Assembly: GCA_947457285.1 (NCBI GenBank)
Contig: CANGVZ010000209.1
Location: 1-5,144 of the forward strand
DNA from: Flavobacteriales bacterium
GTDB taxonomy: Bacteria; Bacteroidota; Bacteroidia; Flavobacteriales_D; Sanyastnellaceae
Reading direction: 5' to 3'
Length of the DNA: 5,144 bases
A program made the translations under genes and the position numbers. The notes beneath the pieces are model-generated. The model was not told the DNA's origin, made no database searches, and was given only the letters and a program-made list of their open reading frames with translations. Below, piece by piece: positions 1 through 4,942 of this stretch. Within the stretch, counting starts at the first letter, position 1. Every line of letters starts with the position of its first letter.

Positions 1-838
1 AGAGGAACAAAGAACAGGGGAACAAGGGAACAAGGGGACGGAGGTTTTGGTCAATAGCCTGCCCATTCATGGGCAGGATGCGGGGGAACGAGAACGGGAA
101 CGAGAACGAGAACAAGAACAAGAGAACAAGGAACAAGGAACAAGGGAACAAGGAACAAGGGAACAAGGAACAGGGGAACAAGGGACAGATGGAGTTCTTG
201 AGACGATTCATGCCAGAGACTTGGATGACATGACGCAGAACATCCTTGTCGAGGCAATTCAAAGCACTATTGAATTGGAAGTGGAAGAGAATGAGGAGGA
301 AGAAGAGGAAAATGAGAATGAGAATGAGGATATAGAGGAAGGAGGAAGTGAGGAGTTGAGTGCTTTTGAAGGGGAGCCGAAAACCTATGCTGAATGGATG
401 ATGTGGAAGGCGGCCAAACAAAAAGGCAATACTTCTAAATCTTCCAAGCTGGCCATTGACAAAGATGAGGAGGCAACCGATGCGACGATGAAAATCGCAG
501 TGGAGAAAACCGAGGTGACAGGACCTAGTGTGACCGTGCAGAAAATGCAAGTCAGCGGACCAAAAGCACATCAGCAAAATCTCATCGACAAATTCATCCA
601 GCTTCAGCCAAAGATCACTCCTGGTAGGGCAACCGACTACCCCACAAAGGACAATCTCGGAAAAGATAGTTTGGAAGATGATATGACCTTCGTGACCGAA
701 ACTATGGCCAAATTATTCGCTCAACAAGGAAAAATTGACAAAGCCCGAAAGGTTTATCGTCAATTAATGGTGCTTCATCCAGAAAAAAGCGTTTACTTTG
801 CAGCCCAATTAAAAAATTTGAACCAACTTAAAAAGTAA
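1..838 (+). CDS. Acidic, repeat-containing protein with C-terminal TPR-like motif, 5'-truncated by the window edge
   Basis: The frame has no stop from the first full codon (position 2) to TAA at 836-838, so the gene starts outside the window. A TTG at 47 is a possible codon but not a convincing start, because the same repeat-coded composition (EQRTG, EQGNK) continues upstream of it. Parts in order: EQGNK-type repeats (5-34); a VNSLPIHGQDAG segment over a palindrome (about 47-85); an ERERE/EQEQ stretch (86-121); EQGTR repeats (131-190); a Glu/Asn-rich acidic run (about 278-355); an EWMMW segment (about 392-406); an IDKFIQLQPKI segment (about 580-615); and a C-terminal helical pair, FVTETMAKLFAQQGKIDKA then VYRQLMVLHPEKSVYFAAQL, resembling one TPR unit. 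That C-terminus matches an uncharacterised Bacteroidota family usually encoded just before secG, as I recall it. Function is unknown; TPRs usually mediate protein contacts. The acidic and repeat regions are probably disordered. Confidence 0.8.
   Translation, partial: EEQRTGEQGNKGTEVLVNSLPIHGQDAGEREREREREQEQENKEQGTREQGTREQGTGEQGTDGVLETIHARDLDDMTQNILVEAIQSTIELEVEENEEEEEENENENEDIEEGGSEELSAFEGEPKTYAEWMMWKAAKQKGNTSKSSKLAIDKDEEATDATMKIAVEKTEVTGPSVTVQKMQVSGPKAHQQNLIDKFIQLQPKITPGRATDYPTKDNLGKDSLEDDMTFVTETMAKLFAQQGKIDKARKVYRQLMVLHPEKSVYFAAQLKNLNQLKK
2..190 (+). repeat. Short-period tandem repeat array (GAACAAG/GGAACAAG and GAACGA units) inside coding sequence
   Basis: The array has three parts. Positions 5-34 carry two 15-bp units reading EQRTG and EQGNK. 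Positions 86-121 carry 6-bp GAACGA/GAACAA units reading ER and EQ. Positions 131-190 carry 15-bp units (131-145, 146-160, 161-175, 176-190) made of alternating 7- and 8-bp GAACAAG-like words, reading EQGT plus R, G or D. Each 15-bp unit keeps the frame, but gain or loss of a single 7- or 8-bp word would shift it. Both the EQGTR and NKEQG readings occur in the one frame, which suggests such slips have happened and been compensated. Confidence 0.9.
58..77. repeat. Perfect inverted repeat interrupting the tandem repeat array
   Basis: Arms CCTGCCCAT (58-66) and ATGGGCAGG (69-77) are exact reverse complements separated by 2 nt. The GC-rich palindrome sits between the two tandem-repeat blocks and is translated in frame as part of LPIHGQDAG. 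It could be an inserted palindromic repeat element or a recombination hotspot. No transposase or target duplication is visible, so its origin is unknown. Confidence 0.75.
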
Positions 839-846
839 TTATAGTT

Positions 847-1161
847 ATGGCAACGTTTATCATCGTACTCATCATCATTGTTTCCCTTCTTTTGGGTGGC
901 ATCGTATTGTTGCAAAACCCTAAAGGTGGTGGTCTGGCAGTAGGTTTTCAAGGCTCAACTCAAATTGGAGGTGTACAGAGAACTGCTGATTTTCTTGAAA
1001 AAGCCACTTGGTATCTTGCCATCGCTCTTTTCGTGCTTTGCTTAGCATCTGCTGCATTCTATACTCCAAAAACTCCAACCGGACCTGATGCTGCTGGAAC
1101 AACTGAGCAAACAGAAGGTGCTGCTACCAGCGGAGATGGCCAAGAGCAGTCTGGACAGTAA
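847..1161 (+). CDS. secG: Preprotein translocase subunit SecG
   Basis: A 104-residue inner-membrane protein of the SecYEG translocon, which helps SecA-driven export across the cytoplasmic membrane. It shows the family plan: a first hydrophobic helix at about residues 3-22, the conserved loop LLQNPKGGGLAVGF (about 21-34) with the NPKGGGL signature, a TADFLEKATW segment (46-55), and a second hydrophobic helix at about 54-72. The tail from about residue 74 is hydrophilic and low in complexity (Gly, Thr, Glu, Gln), as SecG tails often are. The ATG lies 8 nt after the stop of the upstream TPR-like gene, so the two are probably cotranscribed. There is no strong Shine-Dalgarno sequence. An intrinsic terminator follows 25 nt after the stop and separates this unit from groESL. 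Confidence 0.95.
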   Translation: MATFIIVLIIIVSLLLGGIVLLQNPKGGGLAVGFQGSTQIGGVQRTADFLEKATWYLAIALFVLCLASAAFYTPKTPTGPDAAGTTEQTEGAATSGDGQEQSGQ

Positions 1162-1186
1162 GACATAACTTTTTTCACCAATATAG

Positions 1187-1221
1187 AATGTCAGTGTGTC
1201 AACCGCACTGACATTTTTTTT
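1187..1221 (+). terminator. Intrinsic terminator after secG
   Basis: AATGTCAGTG (1187-1196) pairs perfectly with CACTGACATT (1206-1215). A G-U and a G-C pair can extend the stem to 1198/1204, leaving a 5-nt loop. Eight T residues follow at 1214-1221. This is a textbook Rho-independent terminator ending the TPR-like gene/secG unit, and it implies that groESL has its own promoter. Confidence 0.9.
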
Positions 1222-1296
1222 GCCCTTCTCTGACATTTTTTGCAGAGAAACGAGTGAAATCAGCGTTGGCACAAAAAGTGACGTCCGCGGGCACAA
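1189..1296 (+). promoter_or_regulatory. Candidate groESL control region with TGTCA/TGACA and GGCACAA repeats
   Basis: The leader between the secG terminator and groES contains several small repeats. TGTCA occurs at 1189 and 1197 and its complement TGACA at 1209 and 1231. CTGACATTTTTT is directly repeated at 1208-1219 and 1230-1241. TTCTCTG (1226-1232) and CAGAGAA (1243-1249) form an inverted repeat. GGCACAA is directly repeated at 1268-1274 and 1290-1296. No convincing TAnnTTTG box and no CIRCE element is visible, so I cannot place the transcription start. The first three motifs partly coincide with the terminator stem. A regulatory role is inferred from position only. Confidence 0.35.
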
Positions 1297-1331
1297 CCAA
1301 AAAAATAGTTTAACCATTAATTATATAAAGT

Positions 1332-1607
1332 ATGTCAGTTTCAATTAAACCTCTAGCAGACCGTGTGATCGTAGAAGCAGCTCCGGCAGAGTCTACCACT
1401 GCAAGTGGAATCATCATTCCGGACACCGCCAAAGAAAAGCCACAGCGCGGAACCGTAGTAGCTGTTGGAAATGGCAAAAAGGATGAGCCAATGACTGTGA
1501 AAGTGGGCGACACAGTATTGTATGGAAAGTACGCAGGTACAGAAATTACAGTTGAAGGTAAGGAATACCTTATCATGCGCGAATCAGACATCTTCGCTAT
1601 CGTTTAA
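1332..1607 (+). CDS. groES: Co-chaperonin GroES (Hsp10)
   Basis: At 91 residues this is a little shorter than E. coli GroES (97) and is complete. GroES forms the heptameric lid that closes the GroEL chamber and drives ATP-dependent folding in the cytoplasm. Family features are visible: the N-terminal IKPLADRVIVEAA strand (residues 5-17), the mobile loop that contacts GroEL (about 18-32, including SGIIIPDTA), KPQRGTVVAVG (36-46), VKVGDTVLYGKYAGTEI (56-72), and the terminal EYLIMRESDIFAIV. The start at 1332 fits the family N-terminus. The upstream sequence is A/T-rich without a clear Shine-Dalgarno, as is common in Bacteroidota. It is the first gene of the groES-groEL operon. Confidence 0.97.
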   Translation: MSVSIKPLADRVIVEAAPAESTTASGIIIPDTAKEKPQRGTVVAVGNGKKDEPMTVKVGDTVLYGKYAGTEITVEGKEYLIMRESDIFAIV

Positions 1608-1643
1608 TCAAGTAAATCGTAACATAAAAATCAATAATCGATT

Positions 1644-3275
1644 ATGGCAAAAGAAATAACCTTTGACACCGTAGCACGCGAAAAGTTAAAGGCCGGTGTT
1701 GACGCTTTGGCAAACGCCGTAAAAGTGACCTTAGGTCCAAAAGGTAGAAATGTAGTTATCGACAAAAAATTTGGTGCCCCACAGGTCACTAAAGACGGTG
1801 TTTCGGTAGCAAAAGAAATAGAACTCAAGGACGCCATCGAAAATATGGGCGCTCAAATGGTAAAAGAAGTTGCTTCGAAAACAGCGGATCTCGCCGGTGA
1901 CGGAACAACTACCGCTACTGTACTCGCACAAGCAATTGTATCTGCTGGTTTGAAAAACGTAGCTAGCGGAGCTAACCCAATGGACCTCAAAAGAGGAATC
2001 GACAAAGCCGTGGCTGCAGTGGTGGCTGAATTGGCTAAGATTTCGAAAACCGTCGGGAGCGACAACGACAAAATCAAACAAGTGGCGAGCATCTCCGCAA
2101 ACAACGATGACGCCATCGGAAGCCTCATCGCACTTGCAATGGAAAAGGTGGGAACCGAAGGTGTTATCACTGTCGAGGAAGCAAAGGGTACAGAGACTGA
2201 AGTGAAGACCGTAGAAGGTATGCAGTTCGATCGTGGTTACCTCAGCCCCTATTTCATGACGAATGCAGAAAATCAGGAAGCTGAGCTCGAAAGTGCCCTG
2301 ATTTTGATTCATGACAAAAAGATAAGCGCAATGAAAGAATTGTTGCCCGTACTTGAAAAAACCGCTCAAGCTGGCAGACCACTTCTAATTATTGCGGAAG
2401 ACGTTGATGGAGATGCGCTTGCCGCGCTTGTTGTAAATAAACTCCGTGGTGCGCTTAAAGTAGCTGCCGTGAAAGCACCTGGCTTTGGTGATCGCAGAAA
2501 AGCAATGCTTCAAGATATCGCTATCCTCACAGGAGGAAATGTAATCAGTGAAGAAACCGGAGCTAAGCTTGAAAATGTAGTTCTTGAAGATTTGGGTCGT
2601 GCAGAAAAAATCACTATTGATAAAGACAATACTATTATTGTAAATGGGGCTGGTAAAAAAGAAGCTATTCAAGGTCGAATTGGTGAAATCAAGACCCAAA
2701 TTGAAACTACTACTTCAGACTATGACAGAGAGAAGCTTCAAGAGCGCTTAGCTAAATTAGCTGGCGGTGTAGCGGTACTCTACGTAGGTGCAGCTACTGA
2801 AGTAGAAATGAAAGAAAAGAAAGACCGTGTTGACGATGCACTTCATGCAACACGCGCAGCGGTTGAAGAAGGAATCGTACCTGGTGGTGGTGTAGCCTAT
2901 ATCCGCGCTGCAGCTGCTCTGGAGAAGCTTGCAGGTGCTAATGAAGATGAAAACACAGGTATTCAAATCATCCGTCGTGCGATTGAAGAACCACTTCGTC
3001 AAATCGTAGCAAATGCAGGTGGTGAGGGTGCTGTAATCGTTCAGAAAGTACGTGAAGGAAAAGATGACTTCGGTTACAATGCACGATTTGAGCGTTTCGA
3101 AAACCTCTATGCAGCTGGTGTGATCGACCCAACGAAAGTAAGCCGTGTAGCATTGGAAAACGCTGCTTCGATCGCTGGTATGTTGCTCACTACAGAGTGC
3201 GTGATTTCAGACATCAAAGAAGAAGGTCCTGCTATGCCTGCAATGCCAGGTGGCGGAATGGGTGGAATGATGTAA
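1644..3275 (+). CDS. groEL: Chaperonin GroEL (Hsp60)
   Basis: A full-length 543-residue type I chaperonin subunit that assembles into two stacked heptameric rings and folds client proteins with GroES and ATP. Visible hallmarks: TLGPKGRNVVID (29-40); the nucleotide-binding GDGTTTATVLA (85-95) with the Asp equivalent to E. coli D87; NPMDLKRGID (111-120); the apical segment GYLSPYF (198-204); KAPGFGDRRKAML (277-289); RVDDALHATRAAVEEG (395-410), with the catalytic Asp of ATP hydrolysis in VDDAL; GGG at 414-416; and a C-terminal GGGMGGMM tail. It begins 36 nt after groES and is surely cotranscribed. No insertion, frameshift or missing catalytic residue was seen. Its 3' end is followed by a 22-bp palindrome and a hairpin terminator. 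Confidence 0.98.
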   Translation: MAKEITFDTVAREKLKAGVDALANAVKVTLGPKGRNVVIDKKFGAPQVTKDGVSVAKEIELKDAIENMGAQMVKEVASKTADLAGDGTTTATVLAQAIVSAGLKNVASGANPMDLKRGIDKAVAAVVAELAKISKTVGSDNDKIKQVASISANNDDAIGSLIALAMEKVGTEGVITVEEAKGTETEVKTVEGMQFDRGYLSPYFMTNAENQEAELESALILIHDKKISAMKELLPVLEKTAQAGRPLLIIAEDVDGDALAALVVNKLRGALKVAAVKAPGFGDRRKAMLQDIAILTGGNVISEETGAKLENVVLEDLGRAEKITIDKDNTIIVNGAGKKEAIQGRIGEIKTQIETTTSDYDREKLQERLAKLAGGVAVLYVGAATEVEMKEKKDRVDDALHATRAAVEEGIVPGGGVAYIRAAAALEKLAGANEDENTGIQIIRRAIEEPLRQIVANAGGEGAVIVQKVREGKDDFGYNARFERFENLYAAGVIDPTKVSRVALENAASIAGMLLTTECVISDIKEEGPAMPAMPGGGMGGMM

Positions 3276-3276
3276 T

Positions 3277-3298
3277 ACCGAATGAACGTTCATTCGGT
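3277..3298. promoter_or_regulatory. Perfect 22-bp palindrome, candidate TetR-family operator (site A)
   Basis: Half-site ACCGAATGAAC at 3277-3287 is followed immediately by its exact reverse complement at 3288-3298. The site begins 1 nt after the groEL stop codon. Its inner 12 bases, GAATGAACGTTC, recur at the promoter of the neighbouring tetR gene (3931-3942). Length, symmetry and the AACGTT centre fit operators of the TetR family. It has no T-run after it on the + strand, so it is unlikely to be a terminator by itself. No promoter is recognisable at this spot. Confidence 0.65.
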
Positions 3299-3302
3299 CC
3301 AA

Positions 3303-3342
3303 AATAAAAAGGCCTTCTCACTGAGAAGGCCTTTATTTTTTA
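3303..3342. terminator. Bidirectional intrinsic terminator between groEL and tetR
   Basis: GGCCTTCTC (3311-3319) pairs with GAGAAGGCC (3323-3331) around a 3-nt loop, extended by A-T pairs at 3308-3310/3332-3334. On the + strand the stem is followed by a T-rich run (3332-3341). On the - strand the A-rich run at 3301-3310 becomes a T-rich run. It can therefore end groESL transcripts and, from the other side, tetR transcripts, whose stop codon lies 22 nt away. Confidence 0.93.
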
Positions 3343-3353
3343 TCCTATTTTTT

Positions 3354-3923
3354 CTATTTCTTCAATCCTGACCAAGTCAAATCGCGGTAGATTTCTACAT
3401 CTTTAGTGCTTGCTTTCTTTTTACCACGAGACAATACACGTGCAGCATTGAATGCATTTGCATAAAAGAACTCGAGCAATTGTGATGCGTCCGCTTTTGC
3501 AAATTCTTTTGACTTTGCACCTTCTGCAAAGTACTTTAAGATGGGAGCATCAAACTTATCTGCACTCTTGCTTACCGCAGCAGTAATCAATGGTGATGAT
3601 TTATATTGATCAAGAAATGAAAACTCTACAGCACTTTTTGAAGCAAACTCCATGAAAGCTGACCATACCTTTTCGAACTTTTTGTTTCCTGTGGCCTTTT
3701 CTTCCAATGCACCGGCGAGCGCCTCTGCCAAGTTTTCCTTGCACAAAAGATACATGGCAGCAACCATTTCATCTTTATTAGAAAAATGATGATAAATAGT
3801 TCCTACCGCAACCTTAGATTTCGCTGCAAGCTCAGCAATTGGAGCACCTTGAAAGCCGCCGCTGGCAACGAGTTGCAAAGCGGTACGTAAAACTTTTTCT
3901 CTTCTAGAAATGGTCTTTTTCAT
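3354..3923 (-). CDS. TetR/AcrR-family transcriptional repressor
   Basis: The 189-residue protein has the usual length for this family of ligand-responsive dimeric repressors. The N-terminal DNA-binding domain is clear: a first helix with RREKVLRTALQLVASGGF (about 7-24), then the helix-turn-helix IAELAAKSKVAVGTIYHHFSNK (about 29-50), including the diagnostic GTIYHHF, then DEMVAAMY. The rest is an alpha-helical ligand/dimerisation domain with FSFLDQYKSSPLI at about 101-113. The ligand cannot be deduced. It is convergent with groEL and divergent from yqeY, with a 115-nt gap to the latter. A likely operator sits 7 nt upstream of the ATG over the predicted transcription start, so autorepression is likely. 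A related, more symmetrical site lies beyond its 3' end. No dedicated target gene is adjacent within the window. Confidence 0.93.
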   Translation of the reverse strand: MKKTISRREKVLRTALQLVASGGFQGAPIAELAAKSKVAVGTIYHHFSNKDEMVAAMYLLCKENLAEALAGALEEKATGNKKFEKVWSAFMEFASKSAVEFSFLDQYKSSPLITAAVSKSADKFDAPILKYFAEGAKSKEFAKADASQLLEFFYANAFNAARVLSRGKKKASTKDVEIYRDLTWSGLKK

Positions 3924-3930
3924 GATAATA

Positions 3931-3946
3931 GAATGAACGTTCGGTT
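3931..3946. promoter_or_regulatory. Candidate autoregulatory TetR operator (site B)
   Basis: GAATGAACGTTC at 3931-3942 is identical to the inner part of site A, and GGTT follows. The symmetrical core is GAACGTTC (3935-3942). The outer arms differ: the - strand reads ACCGAAC then GTTCATTC, as if site A had lost 4 bp from one arm. It lies between the tetR start codon and its -7 box, where bound repressor would block initiation. Confidence 0.65.
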
Positions 3947-3947
3947 A

Positions 3948-3982
3948 CAAATATAAAAAAGTCTTTCATTTTTCACCTCAAA
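3948..3982 (-). promoter_or_regulatory. Predicted tetR promoter of Bacteroidota type
   Basis: On the - strand, 3955-3948 reads TATATTTG, a perfect match to the Bacteroidota -7 consensus TAnnTTTG. A TTTTG covering 3983-3979 can serve as the -33 element, with a spacer of 23 nt, at the long end of the accepted range. The predicted start at about 3941-3944 falls inside site B and gives a leader of about 20 nt. Confidence 0.6.
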
Positions 3983-3991
3983 ATCAGTGAC

Positions 3992-4023
3992 TTTCATAGG
4001 ATTGGGAGTATTTACTACTTTTA
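3992..4023 (+). promoter_or_regulatory. Weak candidate promoter for the yqeY-rimB unit
   Basis: TACTTTTA at 4016-4023 differs from TAnnTTTG only in the last base. TTTC at 3992-3995 could be a degenerate -33 element 20 nt away. The leader would be very short, about 8-10 nt. The rest of the 115-nt gap offers no better match, but both elements are imperfect. Confidence 0.25.
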
Positions 4024-4038
4024 CAAAAAATATCTATC

Positions 4039-4494
4039 ATGAACTTAGCAGACAGAATTAATGAGGACATCAAAGCGGCGATGAAAGGCGGCGAGAAAGA
4101 CAAACTCATGGCCCTTCGCGATATTAAAAGCAAGCTCTTGCTTGAAATGACTAAAGAAGGAGGAGACGGAAGCATTGATGATGCCAAGGGAATGGCGATT
4201 CTAAACAAGTTGTACAAACAACGGATGGAAAGTATTGAGATCTATAAAACTCAAAATCGTCCTGATCTTGCAGAAGAAGAGCAAAAGCAAGCAGACGTGA
4301 TCGCAGCTTATTTGCCAGAGCAACTCACTGGTGAAAAACTAGAAGCTGCAGTAAAAGAAGTATTAGCTCAAATTGGTGCCGCAGGTCCGGGCGATATGGG
4401 CAAAGCAATGGGTGCTACCACAAAAGCACTTGCGGGAAAAGCCGATGGAAAAATGATTTCTGAAATCGTGAAGAGAATTTTGTCCAACGGATAA
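4039..4494 (+). CDS. yqeY: GatB/YqeY-domain protein
   Basis: The 151-residue protein covers the whole YqeY family length. It is a small helical protein that shares its fold with the C-terminal tRNA-interacting domain of GatB, a subunit of the Glu-tRNA(Gln)/Asp-tRNA(Asn) amidotransferase. The free-standing protein has no firmly established function and no catalytic domain. Family signatures are visible: LRDIKSKLLLEM (26-37), KQRMESIEIYKTQNRPDLAEEE (about 60-81), AYLPEQL (90-96), and DMGKAMGATTKALAGKADGKMISEIVK (about 119-145). The start at 4039 matches the family N-terminus (LADRINEDIKAAMK). The stop overlaps the start of the next gene by 1 nt (TAATG), so the two are probably translationally coupled. 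A link to RimB/RimK through translation is inference only. Confidence 0.92.
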   Translation: MNLADRINEDIKAAMKGGEKDKLMALRDIKSKLLLEMTKEGGDGSIDDAKGMAILNKLYKQRMESIEIYKTQNRPDLAEEEQKQADVIAAYLPEQLTGEKLEAAVKEVLAQIGAAGPGDMGKAMGATTKALAGKADGKMISEIVKRILSNG

Positions 4495-4931
4495 TGAGCA
4501 AAGCACACATCCCATTACAAATTATTGGAAGACGAGAACGTATCGACCTTCCAGATCTTGGCGTGAGTGATGTGATTTCCAAAATTGATACAGGAGCTTT
4601 TCGAACGGCCTTGCACTGCGAATCGTGCAAGGTTGTTCAAAAGGCTGACGGGTCAGAAATACTCGAAACCATTTTTGATTTGGATGGGCATGGTCCGAAA
4701 GTATTTCACTTTAAAAAATTCTCTATTAAGGAAGTTAAAAGCTCATTTGGCCAAAGTGAAACCAGATATTGCATCAAGACCAAACTTCGCATTGGCGGTC
4801 GCGATATACGCAGCGAAGTCACCCTTACCGATCGTTCGGGAATGAAGTATCAGGTCCTGATTGGACGTAAAACTTTGCTCAAAAAATTTTTAGTAGATGT
4901 GAATCAAATCTTCGTTCTTGGAAAACACTAG
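4494..4931 (+). CDS. RimB-like retropepsin-fold protease (often annotated ATP-dependent zinc protease)
   Basis: At 145 residues it is close to the usual size of this family, formerly called 'ATP-dependent zinc protease' and now viewed as bacterial retropepsin-like aspartic peptidases. The active-site signature is SKIDTGAFRTALH (29-41) with catalytic Asp32-Thr33-Gly34. The C-terminal YQVLIGRKTLLKKFLVDV (119-136) carries the hydrophobic-hydrophobic-Gly motif of the fold. RimB acts with the S6 glutamate ligase RimK in Pseudomonas, and a rimK gene faces this one directly. An HCESC motif (41-45) just after the active site gives a CxxC pair that I do not recall as standard. It follows yqeY with a 1-nt overlap and ends tail to tail with rimK. 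The family call is strong; the substrate is inferred. Confidence 0.88.
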   Translation: MSKAHIPLQIIGRRERIDLPDLGVSDVISKIDTGAFRTALHCESCKVVQKADGSEILETIFDLDGHGPKVFHFKKFSIKEVKSSFGQSETRYCIKTKLRIGGRDIRSEVTLTDRSGMKYQVLIGRKTLLKKFLVDVNQIFVLGKH

Positions 4932-4942
4932 ACGTGTTTTTC
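4921..4942. terminator. Possible small bidirectional terminator over the rimB and rimK stop codons
   Basis: AAAACAC (4922-4928) pairs with GTGTTTT (4934-4940) around TAGAC, which contains the rimB stop. Both sides end in a short T-run: GTGTTTTT on the + strand and GTGTTTT on the - strand. The stem is only 7-8 bp, mostly A-T, and its T-run is shared with the arm, so termination would be weak. Confidence 0.35.

Noticed and set aside
86..190. CRISPR-like array
   Set aside because: The units are 6-15 bp, directly abutting and without unique spacers; they are coding tandem repeats.
51..257. Minus-strand frame encoding LVPLFLVP repeats, resembling a membrane protein
   Set aside because: It is the reverse reading of the GAACAAG repeat array and has no independent coding support.
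1042..1317. Minus-strand frame covering the secG tail and the groES leader
   Set aside because: It runs through the secG terminator and overlaps secG, and its sequence resembles no family I know.
1222..1331. CIRCE heat-shock operator ahead of groES
   Set aside because: No TTAGCACTC-N9-GAGTGCTAA inverted repeat, even degenerate, was found in the leader.
1731..2369. Long open frame antisense to groEL (212 codons), plus other antisense frames in the groEL region
   Set aside because: They lie wholly or almost wholly inside groEL, have no recognisable domain, and are explained by groEL codon use leaving few stops on the other strand.
2580..2720. A/T-richer patch in groEL suggesting recombination
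   Set aside because: The encoded protein is continuous and typical there; the composition difference is small and judged by eye only.
3277..3298. Site A read as a groEL terminator hairpin
   Set aside because: It can fold as a 9-bp stem, but CCAAAA follows with no T-run; a much better terminator is present at 3303-3342.
4585..4845. Plus-strand 86-codon frame inside the RimB-like gene
   Set aside because: It is fully contained in a recognised gene in another frame and shows no domain.
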